A DNA stretch of 64,000 nt from positions 62,001 through 126,000 of the forward strand of contig NZ_QEHM01000012.1 of NCBI RefSeq assembly GCF_003116585.1, in the 5' to 3' direction. Origin of the DNA: Albibacillus kandeliae (GTDB taxonomy: Bacteria; Pseudomonadota; Alphaproteobacteria; Rhodobacterales; Rhodobacteraceae). Positions within the stretch are counted from its first letter, which is position 1, and every line of letters begins with the position of its first letter. The position numbers were made by a program, and so were the translations under genes. Positions 26,037 through 35,313 of this stretch are shown piece by piece. The notes beneath the pieces are model-generated. The model was not told where the DNA came from and ran no database searches. It worked only from the letters and a program-made list of their open reading frames with translations.

Positions 26037-27317
26037 ATGGCGGAACATACCTTCAAGCTGCCCGACATCGGGGAAGGCATCGCCGAGGCGGAGCTGAGCG
26101 ATTGGCTGGTCAAGGTCGGCGACGTGGTCCGCGAGGACGACGTGATCTGCGAGGTGACGACCGACAAGGCTACGGTGGAGATCCCGGCGGCGGTCAGCGG
26201 CAAGGTCACCTGGCTCGGCGGCAAGGCGGGCGAGGTCATGGCCATCGGCAGCGACCTGATCCGCATCGAGACGGACGAGACCGTTGAGATCGTGGCACAG
26301 CCGGAACCCGAGGTGGCGACAGCACCCGAACCGGAGGCAAAGGCCGAGGCGGCCCCTGCCCCGGTCGAGCCTGCCAAACCGGCGGCGCCACGGCGCCCTG
26401 CCCCGTCTCCCGCGATTCCGCTGGCGCGCAACGCGTCGGGCCGCCCGCTGGCAGCCCCCTCGGTGCGGGGCCGCGCGCGGGAACTGGGCATCGACCTGCG
26501 CCAGCTGCGCGGCACCGGCCCGGCGGGACGCATCCTGCACGAGGATCTCGACGATTTCCTTGCCCACGGTCCCGACACGCGCGGCGGCGGCGGGCTGGTC
26601 CGGCGCACCGGCACCGAGGAAAAACGCGTCACCGGTGTGCGCCGCAAGATCGCAGAGCGCATGGCGCTGGCCAAGCAGCGGATCCCGCATTTCTCGATCA
26701 TCGAGGAAGTCGAGGTCGAAGCGCTGGAAGAACTCCGCGCCAAGCTGAACCAGCGCTTTGGCGCGGACCGGGGCAAGCTGACGATGCTGCCCTTCCTGCT
26801 GCGCGCGCTGAGCGAGGCGGTGGTGGATCACCCCGAGATCAACGCCCATTACGACGACGAGGCGGGGGTGATCACCCGCTTCGAGGCGCTGCACTGCGGG
26901 ATCGCCACGCAGACCGACACCGGGCTGATGGTGCCGGTGCTGGCCCATACCGAGGCGCGGACGCTGTGGGACACGGCGCGCGAGATCAAGCGCCTGTCGG
27001 ACGCGGCGCGTGAACGGCGGATCGGGCCCGAGAGCCTCTCGGGCTCCACCCTCACGGTCACGTCGCTGGGCCCGCTCGGCGCGCTGGCGACCACGCCGAT
27101 CATCAACCACCCCGAGGTGGCGATTGTCGGCGTCAACAAGATGGTGGTGCGCCCGGTCTGGGACGGTCAGGCCTTCGTGCCGCGCCGGATGATGAACCTG
27201 TCCTGCAGCTTCGATCACCGGGTGGTCGACGGCTATGTCGCGGCAGAGTTCGTGGCCAAGGTGAAGTCGCTGCTCGAAACCCCCGCGATGCTGTTCATGG
27301 AGTGGCGCGATGAATGA
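26037..27317 (+). CDS. bkdB: Branched-chain 2-oxoacid dehydrogenase E2 (lipoamide acyltransferase)
   Basis: Core acyltransferase of 426 residues. One lipoyl domain (1-82) carries the lipoylated lysine in TTDKATVE (K44). A Pro/Ala/Glu-rich linker follows, then the peripheral subunit-binding domain (about 125-165, starting near [10 protein letters not shown]), and the catalytic domain (about 195-426) with the SFDHRVVDG motif near 398. A single lipoyl domain fits branched-chain rather than pyruvate E2 of many bacteria. The stop overlaps the E3 gene by 8 bases. Confidence 0.93.
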   Translation: MAEHTFKLPDIGEGIAEAELSDWLVKVGDVVREDDVICEVTTDKATVEIPAAVSGKVTWLGGKAGEVMAIGSDLIRIETDETVEIVAQPEPEVATAPEPEAKAEAAPAPVEPAKPAAPRRPAPSPAIPLARNASGRPLAAPSVRGRARELGIDLRQLRGTGPAGRILHEDLDDFLAHGPDTRGGGGLVRRTGTEEKRVTGVRRKIAERMALAKQRIPHFSIIEEVEVEALEELRAKLNQRFGADRGKLTMLPFLLRALSEAVVDHPEINAHYDDEAGVITRFEALHCGIATQTDTGLMVPVLAHTEARTLWDTAREIKRLSDAARERRIGPESLSGSTLTVTSLGPLGALATTPIINHPEVAIVGVNKMVVRPVWDGQAFVPRRMMNLSCSFDHRVVDGYVAAEFVAKVKSLLETPAMLFMEWRDE

Positions 27318-28698
27318 ACTCAGATGCTCCCTGCTGGTCATCGGCGGCGGCCCCGGCGGCTATGTCTGCGCCTCGCGCGCGGCGCGGCTGGGGGTGGACA
27401 CCATCCTCGTCGAAGGCCAGCGCGTCGGCGGGACCTGCCTGAACATCGGCTGCATCCCCTCCAAGGCGCTGATCCACGCGGCCGAGCTCTACCACAACGC
27501 GGTTCAGCAGGCGGGCACGGGGATGCAGGGCATCACCGTCTCCGCGCCCAGGCTGGACTTCGGCCAGACGCAGGAGTGGAAGACCGGCGTGGTCGACAAA
27601 CTCTGCAATGGCGTCGCCGGGCTGCTGGAGCGCAGCGGGGTCAAGACGCTGAAAGGCTGGGCGCGGTTCCGGGACGGCAAGACGGTCGAGGTCGAGAGCG
27701 AGACCGGGCCGGTGCTGGTGCGGGCCGACAACGTGGTGATCGCCACCGGCTCGGTTCCCGTGGAACTGCCGGGCCTGCCCTTCGGCGGGCGCATCCTCGA
27801 CTCGACGGCGGCGCTGGCCCTGCCCCAGCCGCCCAGGCGGCTGGCCGTGATCGGCGCGGGCTACATCGGGCTGGAGCTGGGCACGGCACTCGCCAAGCTC
27901 GGCTCGGAGGTCACCATGATCGAGGCCGGGCCGAACATCCTGCCCCAGTACGACGACAAGCTGACCCGCCCCGCCAAGCGACGGCTGGAGGCGCTGGGGA
28001 TCGCGCTGAGACTGAACACGAAATCGACCGGCTGGGACGACGCGACCGGGGTGCTCACCCTGCAGGGCGAGGACGGCGAGGAGAGGCTGGAGGCCGATGC
28101 CGTTCTGGTCACCGTGGGGCGGCGCCCCGCGACCGACGGGCTGGGGCTGGGCGAGCTGAACCTGCGCCTGAACGGGCCGTTCATCGAGGTAGACGACCGT
28201 TGCCATACCTCCATGCGCGGTGTCTTCGCCATCGGTGACGTCACCCCGGGGCCGATGCTGGCGCACCGCGCGATGGCACAGGGCGAGATCGTGGCGGACG
28301 TGGTCGCCGGACATGCGAACGCGTGGGACAAGGCCTGCGTCCCCGCCGTCTGCTTCACCGACCCCGAGATCGCGACGGTCGGGCTGCTCCCCTCCGAAGT
28401 GCCCGAGGGCGTGGCGACGAAGGTCAGCGAATTCTCCTTCCGGGCCAATGGGCGCGCCCTGACGCTCGACGCGGCCGAGGGCTTCGTCCGCATCGTGGCG
28501 CGCGAGAGCGATCACGTGATCCTTGGCATCCAGGCCACCGGCCCCGGCGTGTCCGAGCTGGTGTCGGGCTTTGCCCTCGCCATCGAGACCGGGCTGCGGG
28601 TCGAGGACGTCGCGGGCACCATCCACGCCCATCCGACGCTGGGCGAAGCCCTGCAGGAGGCCGCACTGGCGACCGCGAGCATGGCCAACCACGGCTGA
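27310..28698 (+). CDS. lpdV: Dihydrolipoyl dehydrogenase (E3) of the branched-chain complex
   Basis: FAD disulphide oxidoreductase of 462 residues that re-oxidises the E2 lipoyl group with NAD. The FAD fold GGGPGGY is at residues 12-18, the redox cysteines GGTCLNIGC at C43 and C48, the NAD fold [10 protein letters not shown] near 183, and the C-terminal His-Glu pair HAHPTLGEA near 441-449. It overlaps the E2 gene by 8 bases and ends the bkd operon. The dedicated E3 agrees with an LPD-Val role. Confidence 0.93.
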   Translation: MNELRCSLLVIGGGPGGYVCASRAARLGVDTILVEGQRVGGTCLNIGCIPSKALIHAAELYHNAVQQAGTGMQGITVSAPRLDFGQTQEWKTGVVDKLCNGVAGLLERSGVKTLKGWARFRDGKTVEVESETGPVLVRADNVVIATGSVPVELPGLPFGGRILDSTAALALPQPPRRLAVIGAGYIGLELGTALAKLGSEVTMIEAGPNILPQYDDKLTRPAKRRLEALGIALRLNTKSTGWDDATGVLTLQGEDGEERLEADAVLVTVGRRPATDGLGLGELNLRLNGPFIEVDDRCHTSMRGVFAIGDVTPGPMLAHRAMAQGEIVADVVAGHANAWDKACVPAVCFTDPEIATVGLLPSEVPEGVATKVSEFSFRANGRALTLDAAEGFVRIVARESDHVILGIQATGPGVSELVSGFALAIETGLRVEDVAGTIHAHPTLGEALQEAALATASMANHG

Positions 28699-28777
28699 GC
28701 GGCGCGCAGCCGTCGCGGCGGCCAGCCACTTGACGGAACCGGCCCCGGTTGTCACCCTGAGGCCGACGCGTTGCGCT

Positions 28778-29791
28778 ATGTCTGGTCCGAGGATGGTCGA
28801 ACACAAAGCCCGGTCTGTACCGTTGAAGCCCCGCCGCCGCCTGCTCTCTGCCCTGCTCTGCGGTCTTTCACTCCTGCCCGTCTCCGGCATGGCACAGTCC
28901 CCCGCCATCCCCTCGTGGCTGCAAAGGCATGTCGGAACCGGCGACGGCCAGATCGCGCCGGTCATCCTCCAACGGGCGCGGACGCTCTACCTTCAGAAGG
29001 TCGCGCAAGGCGCGGTCGCCAACCCCTGCTACATGGCGATGGACGCGACCCGTCCCAGCACCTCGGGCAACGGCGCGCCGGGCGATCGGTTCTATGTCAT
29101 CTGCGAGGGCAAGAAATCCTTCCGCGCGGTGTCGTCCGGCTATGGCAACGGGCGCAAGCTGAAACGCGCGGATTTCTCGAACGACCGCCAGTGCGCGCAG
29201 AACTTCAGCAACGCCGAGGGCTCCAAGCTGACCGCCGGCGGCTCCTACGTGACAGCCGAGTCCCGGACCTCCTTCAAGGGCTATTACAGCCAGTCGGGCA
29301 AGCGCGAGCCCTTCCACCGCACCTTCCTGCTCTTTGACGGCGAGGGCGAGACCGACAACGCCCGCGAGCGGGCCATCGGCGGGCACCCCGCCGTCTTCCT
29401 CAAGTGGCAGTGCCGGTTCAAGAAACCTGATAGCCCCTATGCTGATGCGCAGGGCTACGTGCCCTACGGCACGCTGGTCAACTACACCGGGGGCCGCAGC
29501 AACGGCTGCACCACATGGTCGCCCGCGGCGGCGGCTCAGATCCTCTCGCTGGCAGAAGGCAATCCGACCACGCTCTACATCTACCCCGAGGCAGGTGACA
29601 TCAATTCGGTCGCCCGCGCGGTGAAGAAGGGCACCAGCCTGTCGCGCGCCGGGCTCTACTGGAACGCCTCCTGCCTGAAACAGATCGGCGCACCGAAGTT
29701 CTGGCCGAGGCAGACGCTCCAGCCGATCATCGACCAGTGGCGGGACTCGCTGCCCGACCGTCCCCAGCAGGACCTGCCGATCTGCAAGTAG
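28778..29791 (+). CDS. Secreted L,D-transpeptidase-like murein protein (YkuD_2 type)
   Basis: Exported protein of about 337 residues with a basic, hydrophobic signal peptide (RRRLLSALLCGLSLLPVSGMA). The catalytic block GRSNGCTTWSP near residue 248 holds the cysteine of the murein L,D-transpeptidase catalytic domain family. It probably cross-links or trims peptidoglycan in the periplasm. The start is uncertain: ATG 28778 and ATG 28793 are in frame and neither has a well-spaced ribosome site. It stands alone between the bkd operon and the dehydrogenase gene. Confidence 0.8.
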   Translation: MSGPRMVEHKARSVPLKPRRRLLSALLCGLSLLPVSGMAQSPAIPSWLQRHVGTGDGQIAPVILQRARTLYLQKVAQGAVANPCYMAMDATRPSTSGNGAPGDRFYVICEGKKSFRAVSSGYGNGRKLKRADFSNDRQCAQNFSNAEGSKLTAGGSYVTAESRTSFKGYYSQSGKREPFHRTFLLFDGEGETDNARERAIGGHPAVFLKWQCRFKKPDSPYADAQGYVPYGTLVNYTGGRSNGCTTWSPAAAAQILSLAEGNPTTLYIYPEAGDINSVARAVKKGTSLSRAGLYWNASCLKQIGAPKFWPRQTLQPIIDQWRDSLPDRPQQDLPICK

Positions 29792-29968
29792 GCCCGCCCG
29801 GCGACCGCAGCCGGAGCCCGGCCCGTCCATCGGCGGCACCAGGCGAGCGCGAAAATGACCGTGTTTCGGGTCCGATCCACCTTTTGCCCGACGCCCGTGT
29901 CGGGTAACCCATCGCCAGAACGAACGCCCCGCCCCGCGCGGGCGTAGAGCGTTGGCAAGGAGATCACA

Positions 29969-30850
29969 ATGCAAGTCGGAATTATCGGTGTCGGTCTGAT
30001 GGGGCATGGCATTGCCCGCAACGTGCTGTCGCGCGGCGGGTTCGCCCTGAACTACCTCGACCACCCCGGCAACCAGCCGGTGGACGAGATCGTCGGCATG
30101 GGCGCCAAGGCCTATGCGACGCCCGCCGAGGTCGCGGCGGCCTCCGACGTGGTGATCCTCTGCGTCACCGGCTCGGCCCAGGTCGAAGCCATCGTGACCG
30201 GCGAGAACGGTCTGGTCTCGGCGCTGAAGCCCGGCACCGTGATCGTCGACTGCTCGACCGCCCTGCCCGACTCCACCCTGCGCATGGGCGACGCGGTGAA
30301 GGCCGCCGGGGGCGACTACATCGACGCCCCGATGACCCGCACCGCCAAGCACGCCCACGAGGGCAAGCTGAACCTGCTGGTCGGCGGCGACGCCGCGGTG
30401 CTGGACAAGGTGCGCCCGGTGCTGGCCTCCTTCACCGAGGCGGTGGACCATGTCGGCCCGCTGGGCCACGGCCACCGGCTCAAGCTGCTGCACAACTACG
30501 TCTCCATCGGCTTCATGACCCTGCTGGCCGAGGCGGCCGCGCAGGCCGCCGATGCCGGGGTGGACCCGAAGGTCTTCGTCGACGTCCTCGCCAATGGCGG
30601 CGGCGCGAGCGCGGCCCTGCAGCGCCTTGCCCCCTTCATCACCGAGGGTGACCGCGAGGGCCTGCCCTTCTTCGTCAGCAACGCCCAGAAGGACATCGAC
30701 TACTACCGCGCGATGTCGCAGGACTCGGGCGCCCAGCAGACCATCGCCGACGGCGTGTCCGAGGCCATCGCCGCGGCAGTCGACGGCGGCCACGGACAGG
30801 CGTATGTCCCGGAACTGGTCAAGCTGTTCCGCAAGGCGTCCGACAGCTGA
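29969..30850 (+). CDS. Beta-hydroxyacid dehydrogenase (3-hydroxyisobutyrate/tartronate semialdehyde reductase family)
   Basis: NAD(P)-dependent oxidoreductase of 293 residues. The cofactor motif GVGLMGHG is at residues 7-14, the substrate loop DAPMTRTAKHA near 117-127, and the catalytic lysine in HRLKLLHNY near 171. AAGGAG lies just upstream of the start. The family includes 3-hydroxyisobutyrate dehydrogenase (valine breakdown) and 2-hydroxy-3-oxopropionate reductase. Nearness to the bkd genes suggests the first, nearness to the TRAP importer another hydroxy acid; sequence alone does not decide. A terminator follows, so it is likely a single-gene unit. Confidence 0.85.
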   Translation: MQVGIIGVGLMGHGIARNVLSRGGFALNYLDHPGNQPVDEIVGMGAKAYATPAEVAAASDVVILCVTGSAQVEAIVTGENGLVSALKPGTVIVDCSTALPDSTLRMGDAVKAAGGDYIDAPMTRTAKHAHEGKLNLLVGGDAAVLDKVRPVLASFTEAVDHVGPLGHGHRLKLLHNYVSIGFMTLLAEAAAQAADAGVDPKVFVDVLANGGGASAALQRLAPFITEGDREGLPFFVSNAQKDIDYYRAMSQDSGAQQTIADGVSEAIAAAVDGGHGQAYVPELVKLFRKASDS

Positions 30851-30863
30851 CAGACACCACGTC

Positions 30864-30886
30864 GGGGCCCGGATGGTCCGGGCCCC
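30864..30886 (+). terminator. Terminator after the beta-hydroxyacid dehydrogenase
   Basis: Perfect 10-base stem GGGGCCCGGA / TCCGGGCCCC with a 3-base loop, 13 bases after the stop codon. No long T tract follows. Confidence 0.7.
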
Positions 30887-30903
30887 GGGTCGGGCCGGTT
30901 GCG

Positions 30904-30934
30904 CTTGCTAGTCACTGTTAGCTTGTGTAGCAAG
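30904..30934 (+). promoter_or_regulatory. Inverted repeat before the TRAP operon
   Basis: CTTGCTA and TAGCAAG, 17 bases apart, with further GCGC/GCGC pairing outside. It ends 27 bases before the substrate-binding protein start, a position suited to an operator or a leader hairpin. Confidence 0.4.
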
Positions 30935-30961
30935 GCGCCGACGCTCAGAGGGAGGATATCT

Positions 30962-31942
30962 ATGACGTTCGCATTCCGCGGCCTGGCTGCTGCCGGCGCC
31001 TTTATTGCACTTGGTTTTCCCGCCTACGCACAGACCGAGGTCAAGATCGGTTACGCTCTTGCCCCCGAAAGCCACTACGGCGTGGCCGCCAAGAAATTCG
31101 AAGAAGTCGTGCTCGCCGAAACCGGCGATCAGTTCAAGTTCACCCACTTCCCCTCGTCCGGCCTTGGCGGCGAGCGTGAAGTGATCGAGGGCCTGCAGCT
31201 CGGCACCATCGAGGCAACCATCGTGTCTTCCGGCACGCTGGCGAACTTCGTGCCCGAAACCGGCGTCTTCGACATTCCCTTCCTGTTCCGTGACCTCGAC
31301 CACGCGCGTTCCGTGCTGGACGGCCCGATCGGCCAGGACATCCTCGCCAAGTTCGACGCCGTGGGCCTGCACGCCCTCGCGTGGGGCGAGCAGGGCTTCC
31401 GCCACATCACCAACAACCGCAACGCGATCCACACCCCCGCCGACGTGCAGGGCCTGAAGATCCGGACGATGGAAAACCCCGTGCACCTCGCCGCCTTCGA
31501 GGCGATGGGCGCAGCCCCGACCCCGATGGCATGGCCCGAGGTGATCTCGTCGCTGCAGCAGGGCGTGATCGACGGCCAGGAAAACCCGCTGTCGGTGATC
31601 GTTTCGGTCAAGCTGAACGAAGTGCAGAAGTACCTGACCCTCTCCGGCCACGTCTACTCGCCGGCGATGCTGCTGGTGTCCAAGCCGTTCTGGGAAGGTC
31701 TTGACGACGACCAGAAGGCCGCCTTCGAGAAAGCCGCAACCGAGGCCGTGACCGCAATGCGCGGGTTCGTCAGCAACGTCGAGACCACCGGTGTCGAAAC
31801 GCTGAAAGAGCGCGGCATGGAAGTCAACGAACTCTCGCCCGAAGAAAAGGCAGAGTTCCAGGCGTCGATCAAGTCGGCCTACGAGGGCTACTACAAGACC
31901 TATGGCCAGGAGCTTGTCGACTCGATCGTCAACTTCCAGTAA
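30962..31942 (+). CDS. TRAP transporter substrate-binding protein, DctP family
   Basis: Periplasmic solute receptor of 326 residues for an organic acid, the ligand-capturing part of a three-part TRAP importer. A Sec signal peptide ends near AYAQ (residue 22). DctP hallmarks are visible: the LQLGTIEA segment, the GLKIRTMENP strand near residue 160 and WPEVISSLQQGVIDGQENP near 192. I chose ATG 30962, which has GAGGGAGGA well spaced upstream. The membrane genes follow after a hairpin. Ligand unknown; C4-dicarboxylates, sugar acids and hydroxy acids are common ligands. Confidence 0.92.
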   Translation: MTFAFRGLAAAGAFIALGFPAYAQTEVKIGYALAPESHYGVAAKKFEEVVLAETGDQFKFTHFPSSGLGGEREVIEGLQLGTIEATIVSSGTLANFVPETGVFDIPFLFRDLDHARSVLDGPIGQDILAKFDAVGLHALAWGEQGFRHITNNRNAIHTPADVQGLKIRTMENPVHLAAFEAMGAAPTPMAWPEVISSLQQGVIDGQENPLSVIVSVKLNEVQKYLTLSGHVYSPAMLLVSKPFWEGLDDDQKAAFEKAATEAVTAMRGFVSNVETTGVETLKERGMEVNELSPEEKAEFQASIKSAYEGYYKTYGQELVDSIVNFQ

Positions 31943-31951
31943 CTCACGACC

Positions 31952-31973
31952 GCCGGCGCCCCTGGGCGCCGGC
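31952..31973 (+). terminator. Hairpin between dctP-like and dctQ-like genes
   Basis: GCCGGCGCC / GGCGCCGGC around a CCTG loop, 10 bases after the receptor stop and 22 before the small permease start. Such hairpins protect the abundant receptor mRNA or partly stop transcription; no T tract is present. Confidence 0.6.
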
Positions 31974-31994
31974 TCTGACCCAGGGGGTCCCGGC

Positions 31995-32522
31995 TTGAAA
32001 AGGTTGGAAAACATCTTCGTTGCGTTGAACGGCTGGGCCCTGATCCTGATGCTGTCCGCAATGGCCCTCGTTGTCGGGGCGAACATCACCCTTCGCTATC
32101 TGACCGGGCATTCACTCAGCTGGGCCGACGAGGTCGCCCGCTACCTGATGATCTGGATGACCTTCGGCGGCGCGGGCCTCGTGCTGCGCGTCGGCGGGCA
32201 CGTCGCCATCACCAACCTGCAGGATGCCCTTCCCGGGCTCGGGCAGAAGCTGCTGCGCGGCGCCATCGTACTGGGCCTGCTGATCTTCTTCGGCTTCATG
32301 GTCTACGTCGGCTGGCAATACGCCCAGCGGATGCAGTTCCAGGTCACCCCTGCCCTGCGCATTCCCTTCCTCTATGTCTATGCCGCCATGCCGATCGGTT
32401 TCGCGCTGCTGATCGTGCACCTGCTGCTGATCGCGCGTCCCTTCGTCACCGCGGGAGAATACAAGCGTACCGACGACGCCGAGACCATCGCCGCGTCGCT
32501 GCCCGGTGGTGCCAATGGCTGA
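31995..32522 (+). CDS. TRAP transporter small permease, DctQ family
   Basis: Four-helix membrane subunit of 175 residues that pairs with the large permease. SWADEVARYLMIW near residue 45 is the DctQ signature. I start it at the TTG at 31995 because GGGGG stands 7-9 bases upstream and the protein then begins KRLENIF, the usual DctQ opening; the open frame extends further up but overlaps the receptor gene. The stop overlaps the large permease gene by 8 bases. Confidence 0.88.
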   Translation: MKRLENIFVALNGWALILMLSAMALVVGANITLRYLTGHSLSWADEVARYLMIWMTFGGAGLVLRVGGHVAITNLQDALPGLGQKLLRGAIVLGLLIFFGFMVYVGWQYAQRMQFQVTPALRIPFLYVYAAMPIGFALLIVHLLLIARPFVTAGEYKRTDDAETIAASLPGGANG

Positions 32523-33798
32523 GATCCTCTTTCCCGCGCTGTTCATCCTGCTGGCGCTCGGCATTCCCGTGGCCTTCGCCATGGCAATCTCGGTCTTCAT
32601 CGCGCTGAGCCTCGGGTCGAGCTATCCGAACCTCGTCGTGGTGAAGGAGATGTTCGCCGGGCTCGACAGCTTCCCGCTGCTGGCGGTTCCCTTCTTCATC
32701 CTCGCCGCCGAGATCATGACCGGCGGAGCGGTAACCCAGGCGCTGCTGCGTCTGGCCCAGTCACTCGTCGGCCACCTCAAGGGCGGCCTCGGCCACGCCA
32801 ACGTGGTGAGTTCGGCCATGTTCGCCGGCATCTCGGGCAGTGCCCTCGCCGATGCGGCGGGTCCCGGCACGATGATGATCCGGATGATGGAAAAGGGCGG
32901 CTACGACCGCGCCTATGCCGGTGCGCTGACCATCGCGAGTTCCGTCGTCGGGCCGATCATCCCGCCCTCGATCACCATGATCATCTACGCGATGCAGGAC
33001 CAGCAGGTCTCGGTCGGCTCGCTGTTCATGGCGGGCGTCCTGCCGGGCATCCTGATCACCCTGCTGGTGCTGGTGGCCAACGCGAGGGTCAGCCACGTGC
33101 GCGGCTATGCCAGCGGCGACCCGATGCCCTCGGTGGGCGAGATCGCCCGCATCGCGCTCTACGCGGTGCCTGCGCTGTTCCTCATCCTGCTGATCGTGGG
33201 CGGTATCCGGTTCGGTATCTTCACCCCCACCGAAGCCTCCGTGATCGCGGTGTTCTACGCCCTCTTCGCGGGCATGTTCATCTATCGCTCGCTCAAGCTG
33301 CGGGACCTGCCCAACATCATCCTGCGCGCCGCGCTCACCTCGGGGGCGGTGCTGCTGATCCTCGGCGCGGCCCGGGCCTTTGCCTGGGTCCTGATCATCG
33401 AGGGGATCCCGCAATACCTCGCGCAGACCATCATCGCATGGGATCTCTCGCCCATCGTCTTCCTGCTGGCGGTCAACCTGCTGCTGCTGATCTTCGGCCT
33501 TTTCATGGACCCCCTGCCCGGTGTGATGATCCTCGTTCCGATCCTCGCTCCCATCAGCCTCGCGCTGGGGATCGATCCGAACCACTTTGCCATCATCGTG
33601 ATCGTCAACCTGACGCTGGGTCTGACCACGCCGCCGGTCGGCAGCCTGATCTTCGTGGTGTCCTCGACCGTGCACCTCAAGCCCTCGACCCTGATCCGCG
33701 AGATGCCACCCTTCTTCATCGCCCTCGCGGCGGCGCTGCTGCTGATCACCTTCGTCCCCTTCCTGTCGACCTGGCTGCCGCACGTCAGCGGGTTCTGA
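32515..33798 (+). CDS. TRAP transporter large permease, DctM family
   Basis: Large membrane subunit of 427 residues with about 12 transmembrane segments, the sodium-driven transport part of the TRAP importer. SAMFAGISGSALADAAGPG near residue 105 and GLTTPPVGS near 368 are DctM landmarks. ATG 32515 overlaps the small permease gene by 8 bases (ATGGCTGA). A GC-rich terminator follows. Confidence 0.93.
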   Translation: MAEILFPALFILLALGIPVAFAMAISVFIALSLGSSYPNLVVVKEMFAGLDSFPLLAVPFFILAAEIMTGGAVTQALLRLAQSLVGHLKGGLGHANVVSSAMFAGISGSALADAAGPGTMMIRMMEKGGYDRAYAGALTIASSVVGPIIPPSITMIIYAMQDQQVSVGSLFMAGVLPGILITLLVLVANARVSHVRGYASGDPMPSVGEIARIALYAVPALFLILLIVGGIRFGIFTPTEASVIAVFYALFAGMFIYRSLKLRDLPNIILRAALTSGAVLLILGAARAFAWVLIIEGIPQYLAQTIIAWDLSPIVFLLAVNLLLLIFGLFMDPLPGVMILVPILAPISLALGIDPNHFAIIVIVNLTLGLTTPPVGSLIFVVSSTVHLKPSTLIREMPPFFIALAAALLLITFVPFLSTWLPHVSGF

Positions 33799-33815
33799 CC
33801 GGAACAGACCTGAAC

Positions 33816-33833
33816 GGGGCCCGCCCGGGCCCC
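33816..33833 (+). terminator. Terminator after the TRAP operon
   Basis: GGGGCCC-GCCC-GGGCCCC, a perfect 7-base stem with 4-base loop, 17 bases after the large permease stop, followed by GGTTCTC. Confidence 0.65.
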
Positions 33834-34147
33834 GGTTCTCCCTGCGTCGGCAAGGTTTGGCCGACCACCCCGACGAGCGATTTGACCCGTCCAGAGCGGC
33901 GTTTCAGCCACCTTGTGAGCTGACGCCAGCCACCCGGCCCACCCCCTCTCGGCAGCGATCCGCTGGACCTCGGCAGGCCTCGTTGTCTTCGGGGCCCGAC
34001 ACTCCACATAAACCACCGTGGCCGCCACAAACCCGCACGCGGGTCCGGCGTCATGACAAGAAGCGCGCCAGATCGGCCCAGAGGTCGGCACGGCAGCCCC
34101 GAAGCGAAATCGGGGTCCAGGCTGGAACGATGAAGGACAGAAAATCC

Positions 34148-34175
34148 GGAACCAACCGACCGATCAAGGCGTTAC
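34148..34175 (+). promoter_or_regulatory. EcfG-like promoter motif before the outer-membrane protein gene
   Basis: GGAACC (34148-34153), 16-base spacer, CGTTAC (34170-34175), 30 bases before the start. It matches the GGAAC-N16/17-CGTT pattern of alphaproteobacterial general-stress sigma factors. Whether this organism has such a factor is not shown here. Confidence 0.5.
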
Positions 34176-34205
34176 ACTCCTGGAACAAAGTTGAAGGTAA
34201 AATCT

Positions 34206-34829
34206 ATGCGTAAGTACCTGTTCGCACTCGTCGCCGTGCCCTTTGCAACGCCGGCCCTCGCTGGCAGCCTCGCCGAGCCGGTGCAAGAATACACCCCCGT
34301 TGTCGTCGCGCCCCAGGCTCCGGTCTATGACTGGACAGGCTTCTACGGCGGCCTCCAGCTCGGGACGTCGGTCGACGGTTCCCTCGAGTCCGGCGGCGCC
34401 TCCGTCGATGCCGACGCAGACCTCTACGGCGTGACCCTCGGCTACCGCAAGGACTTCGGCGGCTTCGTCCTGGGTGGTGGGATCGACTACATGATGGGCG
34501 ACGGCTCCATCGACGTTCCGGGCGGCGGCACCAGCGACTTCGACGTCGATCACCTGGCCCGCATCGGCGTCAAGGGCGGCAAGAGCTTCGGCCGCACCCT
34601 CGTCTACGGGACCCTCGGCTATGCCGACACCAAGCTGACCGACAGCGCCAACAACTCGGTGTCCAGCGACGGTTACTACTATGGCGTCGGGATGGACTAC
34701 ATGGTGTCCGAGCACTTCACCATCGGTGGTGAAGTCCTCAAGCACAAGTTCGACAGCTTCGACGACAGCCTCGCCGACGCGAACCTCGACATGGTGACGG
34801 TCGGTCTGAACCTGGCCTACAAGTTCTGA
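34206..34829 (+). CDS. Outer-membrane beta-barrel protein (porin-like, Omp25/31 type)
   Basis: Small outer-membrane protein of 207 residues. After a signal peptide (KYLFALVAVPFATPALA) it opens with YDWTGFYGGLQLG (near residues 40-52), the hallmark of Omp25/31-like barrels, and ends in a phenylalanine (LAYKF), as needed for barrel insertion. Alternating strand patterns fit eight strands. GAAGG lies 9 bases before the ATG at 34206. It is a single-gene unit with a strong terminator and a stress-type promoter motif. Confidence 0.88.
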   Translation: MRKYLFALVAVPFATPALAGSLAEPVQEYTPVVVAPQAPVYDWTGFYGGLQLGTSVDGSLESGGASVDADADLYGVTLGYRKDFGGFVLGGGIDYMMGDGSIDVPGGGTSDFDVDHLARIGVKGGKSFGRTLVYGTLGYADTKLTDSANNSVSSDGYYYGVGMDYMVSEHFTIGGEVLKHKFDSFDDSLADANLDMVTVGLNLAYKF

Positions 34830-34852
34830 TCGGATAACGTCCGATTGACTGG

Positions 34853-34890
34853 AACGGGCGGGTGCATCACGCACCCGCCCGTTTTCGTTT
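34853..34890 (+). terminator. Strong rho-independent terminator after the barrel protein
   Basis: Perfect 13-base stem from AACGGGCGGGTGC to GCACCCGCCCGTT with loop ATCAC, followed by TTCGTTT. It is the most canonical terminator in the window. Confidence 0.9.
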
Positions 34891-34923
34891 CCGATACCTC
34901 TGGGCGGCAGGCGGTAAAGGCGC

Positions 34924-35235
34924 TCAGCACTCTGTCGCCGGCACCATCGTCACGCTGGAATAGCGCCCGTCCGAGGTGACGATCTTGGCGCAGGCGCCGG
35001 TCTCGCTGTTGGACCACCACGTCGTCAGCCCCTGCGTCTTGGCCGGGGCATAGCCCAGTTCGCGCAGCCCGCCCTCGGCCTGTCCGGCCTTGGCGCCCTG
35101 GAACGCCGTCACATCGCTTGAACTGCCGACCGTGGGCATCGCGCCCTCTCCGGCCGTGCTGGTCGCATCATCGCCGCAGCCCGACACCAACGCGAGGCAC
35201 AGCAGCGCGAGTCCGAATTTCCCGCTCTTGATCAT
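34924..35235 (-). CDS. Small hypothetical lipoprotein
   Basis: Secreted lipoprotein of 103 residues that I do not recognise. The signal ends in LVSGC (cysteine at residue 20), followed by a Ser/Thr/Gly-rich linker. The mature domain has WWSNSETGACAKIVTSDGRY, with two cysteines, one close to the C-terminus, that could form a disulphide. AAAGGA lies just before the start. It is 78 bases downstream of the DUF2950 gene and in the same direction, so it may belong to that unit. Confidence 0.75.
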   Translation of the reverse strand: MIKSGKFGLALLCLALVSGCGDDATSTAGEGAMPTVGSSSDVTAFQGAKAGQAEGGLRELGYAPAKTQGLTTWWSNSETGACAKIVTSDGRYSSVTMVPATEC

Positions 35236-35313
35236 TTCGATTTTCCTTTTTGATATGAACAGATTGAAATGTGCCGCGCCCCGAAACCCGGGGCGCGGCC
35301 TTGGCTGAAAATC

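Larger units (their letters stand above)
33799..34205. other. Gene-less interval between the TRAP operon and an outer-membrane protein gene
   Basis: 407 bases. It holds the TRAP terminator (33816-33833) and, near its end, a GGAACC-N16-CGTTAC promoter-like motif (34148-34175). Open frames inside it have no ribosome site or recognisable product, so I call no gene. Confidence 0.6.

Noticed and set aside
31902-31994. Upstream extension of the first DctQ gene
   Set aside because: It overlaps the receptor gene and the intergenic hairpin and adds a Ser/Arg/Pro-rich segment unlike DctQ proteins; TTG 31995 has a ribosome site and normal N-terminus.
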